Origin: an uncultured Collinsella sp.
GTDB lineage: Bacteria; Actinomycetota; Coriobacteriia; Coriobacteriales; Coriobacteriaceae
Length of the DNA: 12,434 nucleotides
Assembly: GCA_902491135.1 (NCBI GenBank)
Contig: CABUGR010000008.1
Coordinates: 1 to 12,434 of the forward strand
Reading direction: 5' to 3'
Shown: one piece after another, positions 1 through 5,045 of the stretch
Position numbering within the stretch: the stretch's first letter is position 1
Layout: each line of letters starts with the position of its first letter
Notes under the pieces: model-generated
What the model was told of the DNA's origin: nothing
What the model saw: only the letters and a program-made list of their open reading frames with translations
Databases searched by the model: none
Made by a program: the position numbers and the translations under genes

Positions 1-810
1 CTTTCCACGCGAGCTCTTCACACGCACGTTGGTATTAAAAACCTGACGAAGCACGCGGGCAGCCTTTTTAAAAGACTGAGGCGTTGCAGGCCTCGGCGTC
101 TTAGGTGTCTCTCCGGCAGAAAACAACGGAGCAAGATTTTCTGTCGCTCTTACGGAAAGGCCCTCTGTAACAACTTTCTCTGCAAGTCGAATACGCGCGT
201 CCTCATAGGGAACCGCAAGAATCGCACGTGCATGACCAGCAGTAAGTTTGCCCTCAAAAATCATCTGCTGAACTACTTCTGGGAGATCGAGAAGACGCAG
301 CGAGTTTGTAATTGCAGAGCGTGACTTGCTTACTGCCTTCGACAATGCCTCCTGGGTCATCCCGCTGGCATCAATGAGTTGGCGATAGCCCTTAGCCTCT
401 TCGACGGGATTCAGATCAGAACGCTGAAGGTTTTCGATAAGAGCTAGAGCCAGCATCTCTTCATCATTTACCTCTTTAATGATGACTGGCAATTCTTCAA
501 GGCCAGCAAGCTTTGACGCCTGGTAACGACGCTCACCAGCGATGATCTCATAGCCGTTTCCATGCTTGCGAACCAAAAGCGGCTGCAAAACGCCATGTTC
601 TTGGATTGACTCGCTCAACTCACGAAGTTCAGTTTCGTTAAAGTGAATTCGCGGCTGATTCGGGTTGGGAACGATATCCTCAATAGGTAGTTTTGTTTCA
701 GATGATGCATTTGAACCCGCTGCAGCCGAACCACCGGTCTCATACTCGGCCTCTGAGACCAAAGCATTGAGTCCCCGTCCCAATCCGCCACGTTTCTTTA
801 CACTAGGCAC
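1..810 (-). CDS. parB: Chromosome partitioning protein ParB (3' end outside window)
   Basis: ParB is the CTP-dependent clamp that loads at parS sites, spreads on DNA and drives origin segregation with ParA. I translated 270 codons without a stop. The start is GTG at 808-810, giving MPSVKKRGGLGRGLNAL, the usual basic N-terminal peptide that stimulates the ParA ATPase. The CTP-binding motif GERRYQA is at residues 92-98. ENLQRSDLNPVEEA (126-139) is the conserved arginine/loading motif. The helix-turn-helix that reads parS is about residues 151-177 (MTQEALSKAVSKSRSAITNS), followed by GHARAI (192-197). The C-terminal dimerisation segment has just begun (VFNTNVRVKSS) when the window ends, so perhaps 20-30 residues are missing. 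The start overlaps the parA stop by 8 nt, implying translational coupling. Three parS sites lie just upstream of parA. Confidence 0.97.
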   Translation of the reverse strand, partial: MPSVKKRGGLGRGLNALVSEAEYETGGSAAAGSNASSETKLPIEDIVPNPNQPRIHFNETELRELSESIQEHGVLQPLLVRKHGNGYEIIAGERRYQASKLAGLEELPVIIKEVNDEEMLALALIENLQRSDLNPVEEAKGYRQLIDASGMTQEALSKAVSKSRSAITNSLRLLDLPEVVQQMIFEGKLTAGHARAILAVPYEDARIRLAEKVVTEGLSVRATENLAPLFSAGETPKTPRPATPQSFKKAARVLRQVFNTNVRVKSSRGK

Positions 811-1603
811 GCTTGATCACCTCTTTTGCAAGGTTCATATATGCTTTTGCACCCTTATTTTGAGGTGCATAGGTAATTACCGGTTCTCCAAAAGACGGAG
901 CTTCGGAGATTTTGACCGTACGGGGGATTAGCGTCTTAAACGCCTTATCACCAAAGTACGATTGAACCTCCTCAACAACCTGATTCGATAGTGAAGTACG
1001 CGAGTCATACATGGTCATAAGCACACCATAGGTGTCTAAGCCCTTGTTCAGCCTTGATTTGACCATCTTCATTGACTCAAGCAGCTTCGTAACGCCCTCG
1101 AGTGCGTAATATTCGCACTGGATCGGAATCAAAACGCTGTCTGCTGCGGTCAAAGCGTTGATAGTAAGCAGGCCGAGTGAAGGTGGACAGTCAATGAAAA
1201 TAAAATCGAACTCGTCCTGAATCGGCTCAAGCAAATCTTTGAGGCGAGTTTCACGTGCAATTGCGCTTACGAGCTCAATTTCGGCGCCTGCAAGCTGAAT
1301 TGTAGCTGGAATTACGAATACTTTTTTGCAATTTGTATCAAGAACAAGTGATTCTGCCGGCACATCATTCAACAATGCATCATAGATACAGTGATCAAGG
1401 TCTTCTTTATCAATTCCGAATCCACTGGTGCTGTTTCCCTGCGGATCAAAATCGACAATCAGTGTCTTACGACCCTGCTCACCCAGTGCTGCTGCAAGGT
1501 TTACAGCCGTCGTTGACTTACCGACGCCGCCTTTTTGATTGATGATTGCAATGATACGCGTGTCTTTTGCGCTCTTAGAACGCTTAACGTCGCGAAATCC
1601 CAC
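803..1603 (-). CDS. parA: Chromosome partitioning ATPase ParA/Soj
   Basis: ParA is a deviant-Walker ATPase that dimerises on nucleoid DNA with ATP and is stimulated by ParB. Soj-type homologues next to the origin also modulate DnaA. The protein has 266 residues. The deviant Walker A is KGGVGKSTT (residues 24-32) with signature Lys24 and Lys29. The Walker A' region is DFDPQGN (51-57), and Walker B is FIFIDCPPS with Asp138. The start is GTG at 1601-1603, with AGGAGG four nt upstream and no better in-frame start. A short basic N-terminal extension (about 15 residues, RDVKRSKSAK) precedes the first strand. parB overlaps its 3' end by 8 nt. The region upstream to rsmG holds the three parS sites, so ParB binding could affect its transcription (inference). 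Confidence 0.97.
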   Translation of the reverse strand: MGFRDVKRSKSAKDTRIIAIINQKGGVGKSTTAVNLAAALGEQGRKTLIVDFDPQGNSTSGFGIDKEDLDHCIYDALLNDVPAESLVLDTNCKKVFVIPATIQLAGAEIELVSAIARETRLKDLLEPIQDEFDFIFIDCPPSLGLLTINALTAADSVLIPIQCEYYALEGVTKLLESMKMVKSRLNKGLDTYGVLMTMYDSRTSLSNQVVEEVQSYFGDKAFKTLIPRTVKISEAPSFGEPVITYAPQNKGAKAYMNLAKEVIKRA

Positions 1604-1642
1604 GGTCCCTCCTGGTGTGTATTAAAGCTGTCAAACGGAGGA

Positions 1643-1658
1643 TGTTTCACGTGAAACA
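1643..1658. promoter_or_regulatory. parS site 1 (perfect)
   Basis: TGTTTCACGTGAAACA is an exact match to the 16-bp consensus parS palindrome bound by ParB. Flanking A and T extend it to an 18-bp perfect palindrome. It lies about 40 bp upstream of the parA start codon. Confidence 0.97.
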
Positions 1659-1681
1659 TTCCGAATCGATATCAACCGCCA

Positions 1682-1697
1682 TGTTTCACGTGAAACA
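1682..1697. promoter_or_regulatory. parS site 2 (perfect)
   Basis: A second exact copy of the 16-bp parS palindrome. It begins 39 bp after site 1 and is separated from each neighbour by 23 bp of unrelated sequence. Confidence 0.97.
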
Positions 1698-1720
1698 CTG
1701 CAAGTTGTTAGTATCCATTA

Positions 1721-1736
1721 TGTTTCACGTGAAACA
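1721..1736. promoter_or_regulatory. parS site 3 (perfect)
   Basis: A third exact parS copy, again 39 bp from the previous one and extended to an 18-bp palindrome by its flanks. It abuts the rsmG stop codon (1738-1740). Confidence 0.97.
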
Positions 1737-1737
1737 T

Positions 1738-2475
1738 CTAGGCAAGCGGATTCTTCTTTGCCACGCCATTTGCACGAGGCAATGAAACGGATGCTGAATG
1801 ACTCTTCTTAAGAACAATGAACTCCCTGTGACCCAAGCCTTCAGGCAAATCAATTGCGTCATTCAGAAGCAAAGTGAAGCCGCAAATCTTTGCAGCTGAC
1901 ATGCCGGAAGCAAGCTCCTCATCCGAAGGATTGCCCTTGGTTATAACAAAAAGCCCTCCATCCTTCAGATACGGAGCCGCATACTCAACAAGAATCGGTA
2001 GAGGGGCCAGTGCACGGGCGGTTACAACAGAGAACTGCTTCTTATGGCTTCGAGCATATTCTTCAAGACGATCATGAACCGCATGAGCATGTTTCAATCC
2101 AAGAGCATGGACAAAGGAATTAACCGCATCAACCTTCTTGCCAACAGAGTCAATATAAGTAGCTTTACGATGCGTGGTTATGGTTAATGGAATACCAGGG
2201 AAGCCCGCACCTGTTCCCATATCGAGCAAAGCTCCCTCTGGAGCCTTGTTGATATAGGGGAGCAAAACAAGTGAGTCGAGGATATGAAGTACGGCAGCAT
2301 CTTCTACGTTAAGAATACGGGTGAGATTCGTTGTCTTATTTGTTTCTAGAACCAAATCCAAATGCTGAATACATTTCCTCAGCTCAACATCAGTTACGTT
2401 CAAGGAATACTCTTTGCAATAGAAAGCTAGACAACTCAACATCTCGTCAGCCTGCTGATCAGTAAGTACTAACAA
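1738..2475 (-). CDS. rsmG: 16S rRNA (guanine-527-N7)-methyltransferase RsmG (GidB)
   Basis: RsmG uses S-adenosylmethionine to methylate G527 of 16S rRNA; loss commonly gives low-level streptomycin resistance. The SAM-binding glycine motif is LLDMGTGAGFPGIPL (residues 83-97 from the chosen start). It is preceded by the typical NKTTNLTRI stretch and HILDSL. VVTARALAPL follows in the core, and the C-terminus has the family signature of a basic tail ending KKNPLA. I chose TTG at 2473-2475 (245 residues) because AAGGAG lies six nt upstream. A longer frame back to TTG at 2523 is open, but that codon sits inside the terminator of the preceding gene. A poor promoter (TTGTCA, 17 nt, GATTTT) may lie at about 2496-2524. 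parS site 3 follows the stop. GidB next to parA/parB is a widespread arrangement. Confidence 0.95.
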   Translation of the reverse strand: MLVLTDQQADEMLSCLAFYCKEYSLNVTDVELRKCIQHLDLVLETNKTTNLTRILNVEDAAVLHILDSLVLLPYINKAPEGALLDMGTGAGFPGIPLTITTHRKATYIDSVGKKVDAVNSFVHALGLKHAHAVHDRLEEYARSHKKQFSVVTARALAPLPILVEYAAPYLKDGGLFVITKGNPSDEELASGMSAAKICGFTLLLNDAIDLPEGLGHREFIVLKKSHSASVSLPRANGVAKKNPLA

Positions 2476-2521
2476 CGAAAGCTCCTTTCTGACAAAAATC
2501 AGTGTATCGAGAACTTTTGAC

Positions 2522-2553
2522 AAAAAAAGGGGACGTGGAAACCACGTCCCCTT
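2522..2553 (-). terminator. Intrinsic terminator after jag
   Basis: On the minus strand a perfect 12-bp stem (AAGGGGACGTGG against CCACGTCCCCTT, three-nt loop) is followed by a run of seven T. It lies 18 nt after the jag stop and ends the rpmH-rnpA-yidD-yidC-jag unit. The plus strand has no T run, so it works in one direction only. It separates that operon from rsmG-parA-parB. Confidence 0.93.
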
Positions 2554-2571
2554 AGCATAAGCTCGAGTAGA

Positions 2572-3141
2572 TTATCGAGCAACAATCACCACATGACGAT
2601 CAGGGTCAGAACCCTCAGAATGAGTATCGACGGCATCATTGCCACGAAGTGCAATGTGAACCAGTCGACGCTCGTAGGCATTCATAGGCGGAAGCGAAAC
2701 ACTCTTATGAGTGCGAATGGCACGCTCGGCAGCAGACTGAGCCATGGAGGCAACCTTGTCCTGACGGCGGCTCTTGTATCCCTCGACGTCCACTACAACC
2801 GGATACATAAAGCCAAGTTTGCGGCTCACCAGCAAAGAGAACATAACCTGAAGGGCATCAAGGGTGCGACCATGACGGCCAATGAGAACAGCAAGATCGG
2901 GAGCCGTTACATCCAAAATCAGCTCACCCTCGTCGCCCTCATACTCATCGATAGGAGAGTTGGCAGCATCGAAGTGCGAAAGGATGGAACGCAGGATGGA
3001 AATCGCAACATCGGCAATGGTGTCGAGCTCCTCATCGGTCAGCTCTTCACCAGCCTTGTAGCGCTGTGCAATCTCGGGATAATCGCCCGCGACCTGCGGG
3101 GCAACCTCCTCAAGCATATCCTCGATGATCTCTTCAGACAT
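2572..3141 (-). CDS. jag: RNA-binding protein Jag/KhpB (KH and R3H domains)
   Basis: KhpB (Jag, SpoIIIJ-associated) is a cytoplasmic RNA-binding protein that pairs with KhpA in Firmicutes and affects cell division and elongation. Its gene normally follows yidC. From the chosen start it has 189 residues. A KH domain (about 60-125) contains the GxxG loop IGRHG (87-91). An R3H domain follows, with NAYERRLVHIAL (Arg148, His152). The N-terminal Jag-N domain of Bacillus Jag is absent and replaced by an acidic helical segment (residues 1-45). I chose ATG at 3139-3141 because TTGGAG lies six nt upstream. The TTG at 3153, four codons earlier in frame, is part of that ribosome-binding site. It is the last gene before the terminator at 2522-2553. 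Confidence 0.93.
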   Translation of the reverse strand: MSEEIIEDMLEEVAPQVAGDYPEIAQRYKAGEELTDEELDTIADVAISILRSILSHFDAANSPIDEYEGDEGELILDVTAPDLAVLIGRHGRTLDALQVMFSLLVSRKLGFMYPVVVDVEGYKSRRQDKVASMAQSAAERAIRTHKSVSLPPMNAYERRLVHIALRGNDAVDTHSEGSDPDRHVVIVAR

Positions 3142-3185
3142 AACGTACTCCAAAAGTTAGGTACCTAAATAAGATTGATATCCCA

Positions 3186-3956
3186 CTACTTCTTCTTGTG
3201 CGGGCGCGGCTTCTTCTCGCGACGAGTGACCTCAACCTGCAGCGGAGCGTTCTTAAGACGCTCCTCCTCATCGGCCTTCGCCTTGTCGATGACCTTCTGC
3301 GTCACAAAAATCTGCTGGATAACCTGCCAAGCAGACGAGACGTCGTAGTACAGCAGAACACCAACGGGAAGGCTCCAGCCCATCCAAAGCATCATGACCG
3401 TCATGACAACGGCCATCATACGCATGCTCTGAGCCTGCTGGCCGGTCTGGTTGCGCGACATATAGAGCTGCGGAATCAGGGTCAGGACGGCGAACAGGAT
3501 CAGGCAAACCAGCGCAGGCAGTGCAACCATAAAGCCATCGGCAAAGGAAGCACTCGGCGTGGTGGTCAGGTCGGGCAGGATGTTGAAGAACGAGAACGTA
3601 CCGTCGTTAAAGTACTGCGGCAGGTTGCGCAGCAATGTAAACAGGGCGAACAGGATAGGCATCTGAATCAGCAGCGGCAGACAGCCAGCCATGGGGTTGA
3701 ACTTGTTCTCGCTGTAGAACTTCTGCATCTCCTCGGCCTGACGCTGGGGATCGTCGGCATAGCGCTCCTGGATCTCGAGCATCTTGGGCTGCAGCACCTG
3801 CATGCGAGCCGTCGACTTGGTCGACTTGAGCATGAGCGGCGTCAGCAGCAGACGGATGATGACCACCAGGATGATGATGGACAGGCCCCAGTCGACCGCA
3901 AAGGTCTGGATGAGCTTGAGCAGCTCGAAAAGGATGTTAACGATCCAATCCCACAT
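3186..3956 (-). CDS. yidC: Membrane protein insertase YidC (Oxa1/Alb3 family)
   Basis: YidC inserts and folds membrane proteins, alone or with SecYEG. The 256-residue protein is the short Gram-positive form with no large periplasmic domain. Hydrophobic segments lie at about 22-43, 91-110, 142-164 and 178-207, the last probably two helices. TM1 carries the functional arginine of the hydrophilic groove (VVIIRLLLTPL, Arg35). The family motif NPMAGCLPLLIQMPIL follows at 87-102. I see no lipoprotein signal cysteine at the N-terminus, unlike Bacillus SpoIIIJ. The C-terminal tail is strongly basic (ending RPHKKK), as in homologues that contact the ribosome. GGAGG lies nine nt before ATG 3954-3956. 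It is 29 nt after yidD and 44 nt before jag. Confidence 0.97.
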   Translation of the reverse strand: MWDWIVNILFELLKLIQTFAVDWGLSIIILVVIIRLLLTPLMLKSTKSTARMQVLQPKMLEIQERYADDPQRQAEEMQKFYSENKFNPMAGCLPLLIQMPILFALFTLLRNLPQYFNDGTFSFFNILPDLTTTPSASFADGFMVALPALVCLILFAVLTLIPQLYMSRNQTGQQAQSMRMMAVVMTVMMLWMGWSLPVGVLLYYDVSSAWQVIQQIFVTQKVIDKAKADEEERLKNAPLQVEVTRREKKPRPHKKK

Positions 3957-3985
3957 GTAAGTTTTCCTCCGATAGCGAGTGCCCG

Positions 3986-4210
3986 CTAGGGCACAGGGTC
4001 ATAACCGCCGACGTGCAGGGGATTGCAACGAGCGATGCGCCTCACGGCAAGCCAGCAGCCTCTCAAAACACCGTGCTTCTCAATCGCCTGGATGGCGTAT
4101 TGCGAGCACGTTGGGTAATAAATGCAGGCGTCAGGCAATAAGGGCGAAATAACCTGTTGATATATGCGAATAGGAGCGATGGCAACACGTCGCAAAACGT
4201 GATTGCTCAT
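3986..4210 (-). CDS. yidD: Membrane protein insertion efficiency factor YidD
   Basis: YidD is a small membrane-associated protein that helps YidC-dependent insertion. It has 74 residues. The family core is visible as [16 protein letters not shown], then [17 protein letters not shown], with the conserved cysteines Cys29 and Cys35, then a basic segment ending [12 protein letters not shown]. Its ATG (4208-4210) overlaps the rnpA TGA in an ATGA four-base overlap, so translation is probably coupled. The order rpmH-rnpA-yidD-yidC-jag is the standard bacterial arrangement. Confidence 0.95.
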   Translation of the reverse strand: MSNHVLRRVAIAPIRIYQQVISPLLPDACIYYPTCSQYAIQAIEKHGVLRGCWLAVRRIARCNPLHVGGYDPVP

Positions 4211-4545
4211 CGCTCCTCCCCGGCAACGCCGGCGCGCTTCATAAGCGAACGCAACGCCTTGTCCATCTCCTCTGGCGAGGAAACCCTCGTCTTGGGAGTC
4301 GCGAACAAGATGATGTCATAACCCGCAACGGGAAATCCACAGCTGCGGGCGGCCTCGCGCATCACACGCTTAGATCGGTTGCGCACGACAGCACAACCGA
4401 GTCGTTTAGCACCAACGAAGGCGACCCTTCCGGAGTCGCCTTCGCCAACCGATTCACATATGGTCATTCGAATCAGAGGGTGATTGAAACGACGCCCCTG
4501 ACTGAACACATGCTCGAAATCTTGCCGAGACTTAATAGTCTTCAT
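4207..4545 (-). CDS. rnpA: Ribonuclease P protein component
   Basis: RnpA is the protein subunit of RNase P, which assists the catalytic RNA in removing 5' leaders from pre-tRNAs. It has 112 residues, normal for the family. The N-terminus [20 protein letters not shown] is typical, and the RNR signature [16 protein letters not shown] sits at residues 52-67. The ATG at 4543-4545 is 20 nt after the rpmH stop and has no recognisable Shine-Dalgarno sequence (upstream bases are ACACATCTCGC). Expression probably depends on coupling to rpmH translation or on mRNA structure. It overlaps yidD by four bases. Confidence 0.96.
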   Translation of the reverse strand: MKTIKSRQDFEHVFSQGRRFNHPLIRMTICESVGEGDSGRVAFVGAKRLGCAVVRNRSKRVMREAARSCGFPVAGYDIILFATPKTRVSSPEEMDKALRSLMKRAGVAGEER

Positions 4546-4565
4546 GCGAGATGTGTGTATCGCTG

Positions 4566-4700
4566 CTAGACAGTGAGACGCTTGCGACCCTTGGCGCGAC
4601 GACGGGCGAGCACGGCACGACCACCCTTAGTGGCCATACGGGCACGGAAGCCATGGGTCTTGGCACGCTTACGCTTATTAGGCTGATACGTACGCTTCAT
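4566..4700 (-). CDS. rpmH: 50S ribosomal protein L34
   Basis: L34 is a small basic protein of the large ribosomal subunit and a classic marker of the dnaA/oriC neighbourhood. The 44-residue protein begins [19 protein letters not shown] and ends [12 protein letters not shown], matching the family along its full length. The start is ATG 4698-4700, with AGGAGG eight nt upstream. The same frame is open back to 4760, but those 20 codons are leader sequence containing the ribosome-binding site and a GC-rich hairpin. It is the first gene of the left-arm operon and is driven by the promoter at 4773-4802. Confidence 0.98.
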   Translation of the reverse strand: MKRTYQPNKRKRAKTHGFRARMATKGGRAVLARRRAKGRKRLTV

Positions 4701-4728
4701 CTTAAGTTCCTCCTGCTGCATTTCGAGT

Positions 4729-4746
4729 GTCCGCGGGGGCGCGGAC
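4729..4746 (-). promoter_or_regulatory. GC-rich hairpin in the rpmH leader
   Basis: GTCCGCG and CGCGGAC form a perfect 7-bp stem around a four-base loop (GGGG on the plus strand, CCCC in the RNA). It lies between the rpmH promoter and its Shine-Dalgarno sequence, about 14 nt before AGGAGG. No U run follows, so it is not a terminator. It could stabilise the leader or take part in translational control; that is inference. Confidence 0.5.
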
Positions 4747-4772
4747 GCAGATATAGACACGTGAGCTTGAAG

Positions 4773-4802
4773 ATTGTAGGGAAATCAATGTTCAAATGTC
4801 AA
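4773..4802 (-). promoter_or_regulatory. Sigma-70-type promoter of the rpmH operon
   Basis: On the minus strand TTGACA (4797-4802) is separated by 18 nt from TACAAT (4773-4778). This is a perfect -35 and a five-of-six -10. It reads towards rpmH, with a predicted RNA start near 4766 and a leader of about 65 nt. It sits on the rpmH side of the left DnaA-box cluster, so initiation complexes and rpmH transcription may interact. Confidence 0.85.
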
Positions 4803-4869
4803 GAAATCAAAGGTAAAAGGTTGCAAAGAGTACACGGTTCCCCCATAAGCAGAATCGGCACTTGATGCA

Positions 4870-5045
4870 GCAGGCAACTTTTCACGAAATTTCATCGAGT
4901 TTTCAACAGGTCGTGTTGGAAATATTGAGAACTTTTCGCCCGTTTTCCAAAGTTTTCGACAGGTTTTGAAAACTTGTCGAAAGATGAGAAACATTGCGCA
5001 GTGAGCTACTATTTGTTCAAAACCTTTTGAAAGATTGCGAGCGGC
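4870..5045. other. Left half of bipartite oriC: DnaA-box-like cluster
   Basis: The 345 nt between rpmH and the ATPase gene contain no coding sequence on either strand that I credit. Apart from the rpmH leader and promoter, they hold a cluster of DnaA-box-like 9-mers. These are TTTTCAACA at 4900-4908 (+), TTTCCAACA at 4914-4922 (-), TTTTCCAAA at 4943-4951 (+), TTTTCGACA at 4953-4961 (+) and CTTTCGACA at 4975-4983 (-). None is the canonical TTATCCACA, but AGTTTTC[A/G]ACAGGT recurs at 4898 and 4951, and in inverted orientation at 8151-8164. A near-perfect 29-bp palindrome occupies 4954-4982, and an inverted repeat TTCAAAACCTTTTGAA occupies 5016-5031. The divergence of rpmH and dnaA-side genes supports origin identity. 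No good plus-strand promoter is visible; TACTAT at 5007-5012 is a possible -10 without a clear -35. Confidence 0.75.
5016..5031. repeat. Inverted repeat TTCAAAA-cc-TTTTGAA, possible operator
   Basis: This is a perfect 7-bp inverted repeat with a two-base centre, starting 30 bp before the ATPase start codon. Half of it (TTCAAAACC) is the reverse complement of GGTTTTGAA, which recurs at 4962-4970 and 8227-8235. Position and symmetry suit an operator or a second origin-binding protein site. No binding evidence exists. Confidence 0.45.

Noticed and set aside
1247..1262. parS-like sequence in parA (AGTTTCACGTGCAATT)
   Set aside because: Four mismatches to parS and broken symmetry; only one half-site is intact and it encodes conserved ParA sequence.
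1657..1659. ATG formed by the extended parS palindrome as a possible parA start
   Set aside because: It is not in frame with parA. The GTG at 1601-1603 has a strong Shine-Dalgarno sequence.
3198..3989. Plus-strand open frame opposite yidC, and a similar one at 2593-3168 opposite jag
   Set aside because: His/Gln/Arg-rich shadow translations; the minus-strand frames match known families over their full length.
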